64,000 bases of DNA from Mastacembelus armatus (GCF_900324485.2 NC_046650.1:9308828-9372827), one strand, 5' to 3'; positions 31,978 through 44,898 are shown, counted from the first letter of the stretch. The notes: generated by a model from the letters alone, not told the origin. Numbers and translations: made by a program.

Positions 31978-33506
31978 TCAAATTTCACAGGACCATACGT
32001 CCTCCCCTGCATGTTTCAGTGTGAGCATTAGTTGATCACTGGTTGAATTGACTGTGAAGAAATTTGCCTGTTCATGTCCGAGCTGTATTTCCTGATGAAT
32101 GAGAGCAAAGCCAGGTTTTAATATCTAAATATCCATCCATTTTCTATACCCGCTTTTTCCTGGCTCAGGGTCACGGGGATCTGCTGGAGCCTATCCCAGC
32201 TCTCTCTCGGGTGGAAGGCAGGGGTACACCCTGGACAGGTCACCAGTCCATCGCAGGGCCACATATAGACACACAAAGACAGACAACCTATATCTAAATA
32301 TCAATCCTATCAATAGCAATAAACAGAACAGACTTCTGATCACTGATGTGAGTAAATGTGATCTTTAGCAGGCAGCAGGGAGCATAACATTCAAGAAATA
32401 CAGGAGAAACACAGTATGCTCAGGAGGCTAAGTAACATACAGCAGGTGAAATCTTTGTCTTTGCATTAGTGGTCAGGCTGAAAGAGTCCAGCATTTGAAG
32501 GGGCTTCTCTGGGTTTGACTTATGGATAAGAATTGATCCATCTCTTTCCTGTTGCTCCAGTGTCTGCAAAAGAAACATCCCATTCTTAAATATGCTTCAT
32601 AGTCACAGTAGGTAATGTTTTCAATGAATTCAATCCATATTTTCTGATATGACAATGCTGATTACTGTGATAGCTGGTACAACCTGTCGTAGAGCAGCAT
32701 CACATGGGATCAGATGGATATGGAATGTGAGAATTGGCTGTTTGGTCTTAAAAATCAACACGCTGCAATGCGCCTTCACAGGGAATCTAGCTCTCACAAG
32801 GACTCCGTGTGTAGAGAAGCGATACAGCAATGACTTGACATGTGAGGACATGACCTCAGACACCTGTTCGAGAAAGTTTCCAGATGTGTCTCTGTGCAGA
32901 ACTGCAAACTTGTCGGACACAGTTTGGAAGCCATCTGAGCAAACTGAAAGACATAGACAGTGTAAGGTACAAAGAGCAGTCTTATCATTACACACAGGCT
33001 GAGAGAATTTGAGTTTAACTCTGTTTTCATTGTGTTTGCTCACCTATACAGATCCAATGTGGGAGATACACTTCATCAAACCTTCCCTCATTGACTGTGA
33101 TGTCCAGAAGGGGACCTGCTGGTTTGCAGTGCACCATGTTCAGCTTCTGGGTGTGTTCCTCCCATGATCTAAACTGGTATGTGAAGCGGACCTTTTTCTT
33201 ACAAACCCAGCGTAGGGCAGAAACACTGCACTGGAACTGACCTGCTCCAGACTGCAAGCTGTAGTAAGGTAAAGGAAAAATGTAACATTCAACAGCAGTG
33301 ATGGAAAGATGCCTCTTACAGCTCAATGTATTGTCTGTAAATAAAAGACTCTATAGTTTTTTTGTTTGGTTTTTTTTCCTAATTCCCAGATGCCTTCATG
33401 TTTTGGTGATGTTATTCTTACCTATAGGTTGTGACACCATGTATTATTGTGCATTGGGGTTCTGTTGCAGTCCACTGGCCCAGGTCCTGTTTTGGATGAC
33501 CATAAT
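31978..33506 (-). other. FIIND (ZU5-UPA) exons of the SAMD9-like fusion gene
   Basis: Listed separately because a single-ORF gene call would miss them. Five exons encode the whole FIIND found in NLRP1 and CARD8 (ZU5 residues about 866-936, UPA from about 980). All borders are GT-AG; the donor at 32684/32683 (CAG/GTTGTA) is weak and the one at 33803/33802 (ATG/GTCAGT) moderate. After the UPA end (EDVWSCEI) there is an immediate TGA at 31980-31978, so there is no CARD, death domain or other tail. Confidence 0.85.
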
Positions 33507-36311
33507 CTTAATGAAACACAAATGCAGACACATTTAGGCATTAAGCTCATTATGAAATATGATTATTTTTGCACTTAACATTTTGTTGATATACAGAGGA
33601 CTGTCCTAATATGAAAATACTTTAATATTCAGACACTGAAAGAGAGAATTGTTGGGATAATATATGCCACTTCATAATGCACAAAGTAATTATTTGTTCA
33701 AATGAAGTTAACAAGGTAGATTAACACAACCAATGGAAATCATTTAGAACATTGCTTTAGTTCAATCGCTCACACCCGACACATTTTTTTCAGTGTACTG
33801 ACCATTTTTGATGGTCTGGATGCCCAGAGCTACCAGGCCTCCGATAGTGAACCCAAGGTAGAAGGAAACTTCACGTGGAATCCAGACACTTTCTTGCATG
33901 TTGGCTTTCACCTGAATCTGCACCTTTCCTACAGATGTACACACGTGGTACTCCTCAACTCTTCCATGAAATTTGAAGAGTTGTTGTTGGACCCTAAGAT
34001 CTTTGAAAATCTTGTCTTTTTGTTTCATGTAGTTGAAGAAGTCTGTTGTTGCGTCCTCATTCTCCAGCCAAAAATCATCACAGGTTGTTGGAACAATGCT
34101 GCCCAGAGCCTGGCCTTTGCCGAGGAACAGTACAGGGCAGAGATATCTTGATCTGAAGTACTTTGCGTATGCACGCTTGTAGAGATGGGACATTTCTTCG
34201 ATAAGTTGCATCAGGTCAGATGAGTTGTTTTGTGTGTTGTTTTCGTTTGTCCACCTTTTAAGGAGGGCAACAATGTAACGCTCAGGGGTGTCTGCAGCAG
34301 TTATTGTGTTCTCGTCCTTTGTGAATTCATTCATGATTCCGCTTACAGGGTCTGGTAGTGCTTCTTCAGTATATTGCCTGTGGCATGATGACGCAATGGT
34401 CCTAATGTATGATGGATCCTCTTCTTGCATACCGGGCCTTGAGTACGTTAGATAGTTGTTAAAAAAATCACATTTCCTTTTCACATCATCTCTGAGGCTC
34501 TTTATGAGATCGTTAAATTTGAAGAGTTTGTTGTCTCCAAGTGATTTCAGGACAGAGCCCATGGGCTTATTACATGTGAGAACTTTTTTCCAGATTTCAT
34601 TTTGACTCACAAGAAGGTCATACAGAATGTTGCAAACCTGCAGGTAACCGAACTGCCCTCTGGTGTTAAAAACATTTGAGATATTCCTCATGCCATCTTT
34701 GTTCATGTCAGGCCCCTCTTCGTCCTCAGCAAGTTTTTCTTCATGTTTGAAAGCTTTAATGGCCTTTGTGGCAAGTCTCAAAAGTCTTCTTGGTCTGGCA
34801 GTTTGGTTCCTCAGATTTCCTGGTCTGGGGCTGAAAGAGTTCAGATGGTTCTTATGGATTTGGCCCAGTGTATCAGCAATGAATGAGTTTTTGTGGTCTC
34901 TTTTCTTTGCTCTCTCTGCCCACATTTCTGCCAGATTGTAGTCTTTTATTTCTATGTAATAAAAGCGAGCGAGTGCCTGTGGAAAAAAAGGATTCTCAGA
35001 AAACTTATTTGACGCCACCTTCAGAACTGATGCACTCTGGGTTTTGCCATTGACCTGCACTCTGTTCTCAATCTTCTTAATGTCCAAAATCAGCCTAGAA
35101 AACTTTTCCTTGTTTCCTTTATTGTCTTTAATGTCTGTACCGCACTGTGTGTTCTCTTCTATTTTAGTTTCCCTTTTAGTTAGCATGTCTTTGATAAAAT
35201 TAAGCAAACATGGAGGCACCTCATCTCTGCAGAAGTATGTCAAGAAGTTTCTTGCTGTGTCACTTCTGTCCACCTTTGCCTGAGCCAGAAGTTCAGTGCA
35301 GCACTGTGCTATCACAGGGTGAGCCATGCGGACTCTTCTTTCAGAGGTTGTGTCTTGCTGGAAGGTGATGATGAGGTGACTGAACGGCTTCATTCTGTCC
35401 TGCAGTGAAACGTCTCCATGTTCTTCTGGTTTTAAGAAGTTCAGGCACTGGGACTCCAGCAGATATGAACCTGGTACATAGGCATTCAGCAGGGACAGGA
35501 AGGCAGCAAGCTGGGTCTTCCGTGGTTTGTTTGCGCTTCGAACATTTCTGAAAACAGTGCAAGCTTGTGTGACGTAGGCTTGAGGGGAATCAGCAAGCAT
35601 TATATTAAAGCCATGGAACTGTTTGCACTGATCAGGGTATCGATTTCCCAGCTCTGTCTGTTTGTCATTGAATTTTTGCCTTTCTTCATTGGAGAGGACT
35701 TTTTTTAGAACAACATTTTCACCCTTTACAACTGTATCCTTCCTAACGCAGCTGAGTATAGTCACTGCAGGACTAGTCCCACGTGTTGCTATTCCCTGTT
35801 GAGCAATCTCTTCCATAATGCTGTTTTGCAGATTTTCTAAAATCTGCTCATCATTCACTAACAGCAACACGGTTCTCTGTTGACCCCAGCTGCCTGTTGT
35901 GAAAAGTTGGACGACCTCCTTTGCAACACTTGCGATGTCTAAGGTTGAGCCTTTTAAGACAGCACAGTTGAAGGTTTTCCTCAAGTCCCACAACACCTGC
36001 ATGGCCAGTGTAGTGCCCCCACATCCTGGCTGGTGGAGCAGTTTAACAGCAGCTATTCCAGTGCGTCTTCTTCCCTCAATTTTTTGCCTAAGTGCCTCAT
36101 ATCCCTCACGTTTAATAATAGGAGTTCCTGTGCCATTTGACGCTGCCTGATCGCTAATGTGAAAGTTTAACCATGAGGGTGGGGCCCCTCTGTAAAAGTT
36201 TTTCTCTGTCTCTTCGATATACGCTGGCTCAAACGACACTCCTGTGAACAGATTAGCATCTAGAACATCAAGCATTGAGGAAGACTCTGGAACCTCGTTC
36301 CACCGGTCCAT
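31978..36311 (-). CDS. SAMD9-like NTPase-TPR-OB protein fused to a FIIND (ZU5-UPA) domain
   Basis: Six exons on the minus strand join in phase: 36311-33803, 33506-33422, 33258-33044, 32943-32684, 32563-32441, 32091-31978, giving 1,101 residues. Exon 1 starts at an ATG in strong Kozak context and matches SAMD9/SAMD9L: FYRGAPPSWLNF (about 39-50), a Walker A like SAMD9's (QPGCGGTTLAM, 94-104), a Walker B-like TVLLLVNDE (147-155), TPR-type helices (FIADTLGQIHK) and a final OB-like FYLGFTIGG. The SAM and SIR2 parts are absent. Exons 2-6 encode FIIND: ZU5 (QCSVSALRWVC, YQFRSWEEH, PAGPLLDITV, VYLPHWICI) and UPA (RFSTHGVLV, HCSVLIFKTK, FHIHLIPCDAALRQ, LTLKHAGEDVW), with a stop right after. His953 and Phe979-Ser980 form the predicted autocleavage site. 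A single-exon reading would stop at 33762, only 13 codons into the intron. The exon model is mine; family calls are firm. Confidence 0.8.
32133..32289. mobile_element. Short retroposon with 12-base target duplication inside the FIIND region
   Basis: A 157-bp teleost repeat (CTGGAGCCTATCCCAGC, CACCCTGGACAGGTC, CCAGTCCATCGCAGGGCC) is flanked by perfect copies of ATATCTAAATAT at 32121-32132 and 32290-32301. The long duplication indicates target-primed insertion of a LINE or SINE 3' end. It lies in the last intron of the fusion gene and leaves its splice sites intact. Confidence 0.7.
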
Positions 36312-37231
36312 TCTTCCACTTAACATAAAGAAGAAAAAAAAAAACAGGTAAACTTGGACTGTACTGCCAAACAATGATAAACACAGAATTTAAACACAAA
36401 ATATTATGAAAGTATGATGCTCAAATCGTAATACCTAAGAATATGTAAAATAGGTAAAACTGGTTCTGTCACAGCAAATAATACCTCATAACTTAATTAT
36501 TCTCCTGATAAATAAAAAATGTTTGAGCTCTTTGTAAGCAGAGTTGAGAACATCAGGTGTCGAATTGCAATCTACACTGTCCGGTTCTCCACTTACTAGT
36601 CTGTTTACAAATTACGCTGCCTGGTTTGAAAAAAAAAAAACGCGCCTCAGATGCAGTATCAATCTTTTAGCTTGACGTAATTTACTTTTTTAAGGAACTA
36701 CTCATTACTGTAGGTTCTGCTAATCTTCAGTAGCTCTCGTGTAACAGTATAATTCTAGCTGTAGTTCAATCACCATCAATACATTTAATCATATTAATAT
36801 CCTAGAAGCTATTGATTAATAGTTTCTCAATGAGAACCGTGAAAGTGTGATGTATGTGGCATTTGTCTGAACGTGGCAGACCAGATTGGTTAATGACAGG
36901 CAGAGGAAGGAGAACTTAGAGAGGAGCACAAATGAAACCAAAACTACCAGTTTTTAAGGCTGTTCTGGATAACTTTTAAAGAGCCTTTTCAATTTAAGTG
37001 TTTCATGTTTACTTTTTAAGATCAGATCAGATTTTCCCTGTTTAGGGTCATAGGGATCTGCTGGAGCCTATCCCAGCTCTAAGTTATAGTAACAGTGTGT
37101 TGATCTGCACACATAATATCCAGAATCAATAATTATTCCTACCTTTTCCTCCGAAGACCTTCGATGTGTTGGTAACTTCTCTGCTGTCGATTGTGTGTTG
37201 AATCCTGGATGGTGGCTGGAAGTATAGGCAT
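36312..37231 (-). other. 5' region of the SAMD9-FIIND gene with a possible upstream exon
   Basis: The coding exon is preceded by a good acceptor (CTTCTTTATGTTAAG, exon from 36318). A donor AAAAG/GTAGGA at 37143/37142 ends a candidate exon whose ATG at 37231 would give 29 codons (MPILPATIQDSTHNRQQ...) joining the main frame in phase and adding 32 residues. That ATG has a weak context and lies close to the expected start site for a TATA-like TATAATTA at 37263-37256, so this exon may be non-coding. Confidence 0.35.
37034..37079. repeat. Fragment of the same retroposon as at 32133-32289
   Basis: GGGATCTGCTGGAGCCTATC is shared with the copy in the fusion gene. Only about 45 bases are present. Confidence 0.55.
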
Positions 37232-37299
37232 ATGCCACACCCAGAGGGGTGGGTGTAATTATAGATTGACAATGCAGATACAGATAAAGCAATGCCAAC

Positions 37300-40200
37300 G
37301 TGTCAGCTCAAAGTAATTAGCAGGAGTAAAGACATTTATCTGGAAAAAAAAAATCCTCCTGTTTTCTTGGTGTTTACCAGATGTATGAGTTTCTACTGAT
37401 GTAAATATAGGTATTTAAAAAAAAAACAAAATGTAATAATTGATAAAGTTGTCCAAGAATGCATGAAACATCATCTTTCATGAGTATTACTGTTCAGAAA
37501 TATTTAACATTTTAGAAAATCAGACACTTATTGGAAATGGAAAATTTAAGGGGAGGATTTTGTAGTTTTAGCCTTGAGAATAATTAATTTTGGGGGGTGT
37601 ACAGTATCATACTATCACTGGGCTGGTTTATTGCAGCAGTATTGTTTTACTGTAAAAGGCTGGAAGGATTTTCATTAAAGGGTTGGGACGAGCTCATTTG
37701 ATCTGTGAAATGCTTGGGACAGGTGTGGTGGCAGTTTTTTGTTAAGCAGCTGTAACTGTCAATTCTTTACTATCAGCTGAATGCAGTTGCAAAGTAGACC
37801 AATCAGTGGGTTAATTTTACTTTAACAACTGATCCTTTTGGTTCATTTCCACTATTTAAACCTGCTTGTCAAGTTTGCAATGAATGTCTATTCTTGGTAC
37901 AGATGCTTCATCAATCAAATGAGTAATAATGAATAGAGCCGCTGTCACCTGACAGCACTAATATAACCCTCAAATTCTGCAAAAAATAGATAAATGCTCA
38001 TCACAGTGCTTATTTTATCATACCATTAGGCCTAGTTTATAAAATTATGATTATTCAAATAATGAATATTATAAATAATACAAAAAAATCCTCAAATTTG
38101 AAAAGCTGGAAGCATGAAATGTTTGGCAATCTGTCAAATATAGCTCGAATGGTCTTTCCTCAGTGTTATCTTTGGATTTTGTCATTTTTAAACCATAATG
38201 TATCAGAAAGAAAGCAACGTCACGCAACACAACATAGGTTAGCAAATATATTTTAATATATAATATTTATATTCATTTTAGCACAATGACAAAATGGCAT
38301 AATTTCAGTTCAGTCTCATTTAAATCATGACAAAAAGCCACATTTTTCTGTTTCAATTATACCTCATATATTATTTAGTTGCAGTCACTGCAAAATAAAT
38401 CCTGAAGTACTTCTCACCCCATAAGAGGAACACCTTAGTAAAAGTTTCTAACAGCATTGAGCCCATGGCATCCAACAGGGTTTTTTTTTTTTTACATTGT
38501 GAGCTGTATGTAAAAAAGCAATGGATGTAGTGATGCTCCTCATTGCTTTGTTAATCAAAGTGTCACACCCTCCAAAACCACGTCAGCTTTCTTGTTCCTC
38601 AGACCGAACAAGAACATTTCATTGACTCAAGCCACATTTATGTGGGTCCACATGATCCAACAGGCACGAATCACTTTACTTGTCACTTTACTTGAAGTAA
38701 GTCTTGATTAACACGATGAGCTGGATTGACTCTGTGAAACACTTGCGCTCTCAGTGCCTAATAATGAAACTCAGAAGTGAAAAGTTTTAGGTTATAGTTA
38801 AAACCTTCTTCCAGCTTCTTCTGAATGCTGCCAATCTGCACTAATGGAACAAAAAAAATATCAAGTTAGCAGCTGAAGCTTAAACATTGCAGTTCAAAAT
38901 CCCACAAATGCAATGGAGGTTAGTGTCTGAAAATCACAGACCCTCAGTGGTATGGAGAGAATCTGTATAATACTAACACAGGTCATGCCTGGAAATCCTC
39001 CTCTGACCAACAGCTCCTCTCATGCTAAGTCAAATTGTTAAACCTACTGTTAAACCTCACCACAGGAATGTTTTTCAGCCTTATGTTAAACCTCCGACCA
39101 CCGTGACAGATCAGAGCACTCGAGTTACAAGGATCGGATAAGCACTGGAAACGCAACACATCAAAATAGCATCTACTCTCAGCTATTGCAAAAAACACAC
39201 ACAATTTTCCGGCTGAGCCGCAAACATTATCGTGACCATCTGACATATTGAGGTTGTTCACAACTAACATGAAAAACGGCACGTCATGATCTCATGATGA
39301 AGTCCATACACCCCAGCAGTTTGAAAGCGGATTCAAGCTGCCATGTTTATCAATAATCTGATAGTTTGCTTTTCTCTGCATGAATGTACAGATGAAAATA
39401 GTTTTTCTTCCCCCCACAGTTGAAGTTGCGAAGCTTGTGCACAAAAATTAGTTAAAAAGTGCAAAAGAAAACACAAAACATTGCTGTACAACTTCATCTG
39501 AAGCAGCGTGACCAGAAATTCAGCATTTCTAACAATAACACACCTTATTACCATCGACTATATCACACCTGTGTACAGCATTCTTGTGCAAGACCTGCCA
39601 CATTCAAGATAAATGAACTCCAGATGCTGCCGTCACATCTTCCTGACATGCACTCATTTCATGACCGCCCACACCTATACCTTTAATCTGCAGCTAAAAA
39701 AAAAAAAAACCCCAGAGCTATTCTTCACTACTTACACTACTCTAAACAGCACAGATACTCAGATTTTCACTGTATCACTTTTTCCATACACCCTTTAACC
39801 ATTCACTTTTTGCTTTAGAAATAAAAAAAAGCAAATAAAACTGTTACGCCATGTCATATAAGACATTACGAAAAAAAGAATACATTGTGTAAAATATAGA
39901 AAAACAATATTTGAGAAGTTATTCCATTATTATACTGTTAAGTTTTTAACTCAAAATGCTGTCTTGAAGTAGCAAGATCAACAACTGCTACCAAAACTGA
40001 GAAACAGCTAAGAGGCTAAATTTGGCAGGGCGAGTTGTTGAGCTTGATTGTTCAACAATTTATTCATGGAAGTGTCGTGTAATTGTTTCTCTAATGCAGG
40101 ACAAGAATTACTGCTCATTGTTAAAATGAAGGTTGTCTGTTGCATTTTTTTCTAAACCTAATTTATCTTCTTTGAGTGAGTGAACCAAAAAAAGATACAC

Positions 40201-41820
40201 AAACACTGTTAAAGACCGATCTCCAAATCAGGAATCAGCAGGTCTTGGCCTTTGTTACATTTTAAGACTCTATTCTTTTTAAATTTCTTATCAGTCAGTA
40301 AAAAAAAAAACATGCCTCGCATGAACAAAATGGCAGGTTATGAGTTTGTGACTGCTTTTATATTTTGTCATGATTTGGAAACTCTCTGAATAAAGTCATT
40401 TTACAAGCAGTGACCACGACACATCTGATCAAATACGACACATTAAACGTAATACGTCTCGTCTGTCAACACAATGAAATGAATACCACTTTTTTTTTGT
40501 TTTTGTAAAATCATAATCCAAAGCCGAAACAGTAAAACATAAATGAAGAGAATAACATGAATTATAAAAATGTTGACGCATGTTCTTCTTAACATTAGAT
40601 AATCACAATGTTTTCATCCCCTTGATCTGTTTCCAGTTAGTAAAACAAAACCAGGATACATAAAAACAACAATATATAGGCATTAAATAAATTAATCAAT
40701 TTCAAAACAAACACAATGATATATATTCATAATACATATGTACAGCTTAATAAATGGAAAAACAACAGTCTTAATCTTAAGGGAAAAGGAAACTCTTCTT
40801 TGAGCGAATTTTAGTTGACTGTTAGCATTACATGTCAAATACCTTCACACAGTATCTGCCTCCTCACATCCTTTATTCAGCTGCTATGTAGTTGTGTTAA
40901 TCACGTGTTCACCATAAATACATATATATTTTAGTAGGTTTAAACTTTGCAGCATTCACTAAATTGATATGTACTTGGTACACGGAAATCCAAATTTGAC
41001 ATCATTTGTGACTGATATGTTGATATAGTATGTTGCGATGGCAACAGAGGAAAACGTTAAGGCCAAACACAAAATCTGCCTGATGAAGGGATGTAATCGG
41101 GGGGGGGGGGGAGTCATCACAATTTGATGCCGACATAAATTTTAAACGCTCAATTGAATGACCTGAATTATTGATTTAAACTTTAACCAGGAGCATCAGG
41201 CAGTCAGACATTTCGATTTTATTTTTGATGTTTACAGATATTGCATGGTCAATCAAACTACTGACAAACTACCACACAGGTGCTAACATATCAGCGATGT
41301 GCCTACTGAAATTCTGAAAGCAAAAAAAAAAAAAAAAATACATGTAAATTTACGTTAAGCACTTCAAATCATAAAATAATAAAAAAAAAAAAACACAATG
41401 GGCCCCATCCTCCTTAACACTTTGTACAACAGTGGAACATGCCAAAATCTGAAAACAAAAACCTGCCTTGTGGGTTGTAAATCATTGAAGTTGATAAGTG
41501 GTATTTTAACATTTCTGGATAAAAATTACATCAGTTTTAACCCTGGGAAACACCATTACCCACAGGTCATAGCGGTAAGACCACTGCCTTCCTTTGCTTG
41601 ACAAAATGCTCTGATGCATTGGTCCCCCTTTATGTTCAGCAGGCTGAAGCTAAAGGAGGGCAGCTACCGCTTCACTTGGGGTCTGGCCTAGTGAGGGGAT
41701 AGTCTGGTCGCTGAAGCATAAATTCACCCAAAAATAGTCTGACATTGTCATACATCATCAATCTGAAAACATCAGTGTCTCTATATGGAGACACTGTGAT
41801 GAAGTATTGGTTTCTACAGT
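37300..41820. other. Long AT-rich region without a recognised gene
   Basis: Several homopolymer runs (for example G at 41101-41111, A at about 41322-41338). Open frames are short and lack domain or splice support. Part of the region between here and 44898 could be pea15 3' UTR, but no convincing cleavage signal was fixed. Confidence 0.4.
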
Positions 41821-41827
41821 TTCTGGT

Positions 41828-41926
41828 AGGAGGGTTCATCCTCTGGGGAGCGTCAATGTCTGATCTTGCCGATCCTTACAATAGTTCAAATATTTCAGTC
41901 TGGGCCAAAGTGGTGGGCCGACTGAT
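41828..41926. repeat. Fragment of a common teleost interspersed repeat
   Basis: GGTTCATCCTCTGGGGA, ATATTTCAGTCTGGGCC and AAAGTGGTGGGCCGAC follow the order of a well-known fish repeat. Ends not defined. Confidence 0.5.
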
Positions 41927-43380
41927 GGTGTTACCATCCATATCTAAGACCTGAAGTGCAAAATTGGCCCAGAAATGTAACATTTATAACATATAGAACA
42001 GTGTTAAAGTATTTTAGGGTGGACTATTTCTTAAATAAGACCATAAAAAGCTTGATCTCCAGTTATCTGGATGATTTAAGCTTTGAAACACCTCGCTCTA
42101 TAACTGCAGGCATTAAAGGTCTAACAGGTCCCCCTTCACCCCAAGTTTCAAATAATTGGTCACGAAGCATTTTTTTCTTTTCTGAAACTGCACACTTTCA
42201 CTTTCTTTTAACAATAACTACTCCACACCCAGCACATCCGTCATGCAAAACTCAAGACAAGATTATCTTGTTAGACACCCTGACTTTTCACAATTAAAGA
42301 GCTCAGTTCTTTAGATTACAGTGCAGAGTTTTCCTACAGACATAAATGCATAGAATACAAATCAGTCCAACACTACAATATACGGCGAGCAATACAAACA
42401 AAACAAAACATAACAAAACAAAAACAGATCACGAAAAACTGCGACCAAAATAAAAGTCAAGTTATTGGCACTGGGGTTGGAGGGGAGCGTGGTGCGAGGG
42501 TAAGGAAGGAGAGTGGTAGTGGAGTTGAGATAAATGAAAACTAGTCATATACTAATAGATTTTTTTTTTTTTTTTTTTTTAATCATACAGCTTTGACACA
42601 GAGACGGGGGCAGAAATAGACCCACAGACACCAACACTGAAGTCCTTAGCAAATTTCAGAATAAAAGTAGCATCACTCTCTTTAAAAGTGAGAGCCGTTT
42701 GGATTAACTTGACGTGCGTGCCGGCATCTGTCGCCGCTCCACACACAGTCTCTCACAGTTCTGAAAAAAAATTTGGGGGGTAAACATGTGTGCTAAGGCT
42801 TCATCGCAGGGAAAAAAGAGACACAGTGTTCAAAAGAGCAGTTATTAAAGTTTAGTTTCAACAGTCTTGCTAGCTATTATGTTGGTGCATGGTGGGAATG
42901 GCATAGTCAGCAGGTTATGAGCTGTCGTCTGGATTAGAGACCCTTATCACAATCTATGAACAGTTTATTAAAGGACATTACTGATTATCATATGCCTTGT
43001 TTTCTTTCCGACAGTTTCTCACTTCTTGCACTTTGATGTGCACATTTTTCTATATATTTCCAGAAGCCACAGTTTGTCTTTCTTTCAAAGAGAAATCATA
43101 TACAGGTCAGTTGTTTTATATGCAACACATGAAAAAGCGACAGAGGGGTGAAAGAAAGTTTTCCTTATGTCGTTTGTACAGTAAATATAATGTCCGATAT
43201 TCTCTCAAAATATACTTTTATATCTTCTAGTGTAGTCCAAAGTCGATGTATGTCAGTGCTTTGCAAGTGTTTTTCATCAATTTGTTCACAGAGAGACTGA
43301 TCAGAAATTTGCCAGTAGAAACGGTGTGTCCTCTATGGGACACACACCGCAGGTCAATATATTATTTCTGTTTTTATCTT

Positions 43381-43382
<2 letters not shown>

Positions 43383-43421
<39 letters not shown>
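43383..43421. repeat. (TA)n microsatellite
   Basis: Perfect TA run of about 38 bases. Confidence 0.9.
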
Positions 43422-43423
<2 letters not shown>

Positions 43424-44533
43424 TTTGAATATTTACATGTCTAACCAGACTTTTCACACTAACTGGTCTGCACAATGAAAACCTATGGACAGGGAACATC
43501 CACGGTATAGAAATAACTCTTAACTTTCCCATCCAAATAGTTTCTCTAAATAACCCTGTTATGACTATCAGGTAAAGGCAAATATTGGCTTTTCTGATCA
43601 ACTTTAAATAGCTTCTTTTAAAAATTGACTGTGGTTAAAATGATACAATTGTGAGTGAAGGGAATGAATGTCAAGTGTCTAGCTGAGGAACGAGAAACCT
43701 TTGAATCTGACCCTTTGAGTTTGACTTAAGCTTTTTTTAGAATTACCTATATAGGGAAAACACTCTTATTTGCTTATCGATGATAGTTTAATGAGATTAT
43801 TGAAGACTGTATGAAGCTACAGCCAGCAGCAGGTTGGCCTGGTTTATCATGTAGCCTGGAAACGGCTTTTCTGGTGCTGTCCAAAGGTAATGAAGGGAAA
43901 AAATGATTCTTTTATGCTGAAGCTAACCCACTGCTAGCTGTAGCTACATATTTAAAGGAGAGGCATGAGTGTGTGGCATCAAAAAGTCAACCTGAACAAA
44001 TATGCAGTTACACTGTGTCATAGGAGTGAGTCTTATATGTGAAATGTTTAATAGTTTATTAATTTAGTTAATTTATTAATTTATTTAGTATTTTATAAAT
44101 TGGTTTTGATCCTTGTAAATTATGTTTTTACATGTTTTAGTTGCATTTGATCACCATACATTAATATTAAAGTTATCAGTTTTCACATTTTGGCTATTTT
44201 GCGCATTAACGGTGAATTGATAAAACAGGTATTAAGCACTACTGAATTATATTGTCATGGTTATGCTTCAGTGGACATACAATAAGTACACCAGCTTTCT
44301 GACTTTTTCAGAATTTCTGAAAAAATAGAACTTTCTGGGTTTTCAAGGCAGGGTTTGTAGTTTTAAACTCTATGAGGGTGGATGTAGTCTTTGTTTTAAC
44401 TATAACAACCGTGACTGACATGCACACACACATGCACAGAGAGCATCACAGACTGAACACTGTTTATAGATTACACTCATCCTGAACTGACCCACTCAGC
44501 GTTTGATCCATGCTAGGCTTTGGCTCTTTCTCT

Positions 44534-44535
<2 letters not shown>

Positions 44536-44567
<32 letters not shown>
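44536..44567. repeat. (TC)n microsatellite
   Basis: Perfect TC run of about 32 bases. Confidence 0.9.
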
Positions 44568-44568
<1 letters not shown>

Positions 44569-44898
44569 CTCACGCACACACGCTGTCGGCTCATCTCCAG
44601 GTTCCATCTTCTATTGTCTTTGTTTTCCACACAGATTTCCATCTCCCCTCAGCGTGGGAACGGGCTGCATTGCCCTGATCCGATTGGTTGCTTTGTAGGT
44701 GGCCACCTGCATGGTTATGTGTGTGCCGCATGTGTTAGTGTAGGGGGTGGGATCGTGGCTAGAGGAGTGTGTGTATGTGTGTGATAGGTGTGAAAGGGTG
44801 AGGGAGTGATGGGGCTGGTCAGAAACGGTAGGTCGGTTGATTGGAGTGCCAGGAGTGAAGAAATCAAGGTGCAAAGATCAGGGCGGCAGATCAAAACC

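Larger units (their letters stand above)
41930..44898 (-). other. Region downstream of pea15, possibly its long 3' UTR
   Basis: The stretch follows the pea15 stop on the minus strand. It contains a T run (about 42561-42580), an (AT)n run at 43383-43421, a (TC)n run at 44536-44567 and a small hairpin (GTGTGTCC, six-base loop, GGACACAC) near 43325-43346. No coding exon was recognised. Confidence 0.35.

Noticed and set aside
31315-32024. Open frames of 150-190 codons in all three plus frames
   Set aside because: They are translations of a minisatellite with unit length divisible by three; composition is pure repeat, and the end overlaps the FIIND last exon on the other strand.
33762-33802. C-terminal 13 codons of the SAMD9-like open frame read to its own stop
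   Set aside because: They follow a donor and match nothing in the family, whereas splicing gives an in-phase FIIND. Kept only as the alternative reading.
43325-43346. Small hairpin as a possible microRNA precursor
   Set aside because: Stem of only eight bases, far too short.
44503-44784. Open frame with Leu/Ser repeats
   Set aside because: Produced by the (TC)n microsatellite.
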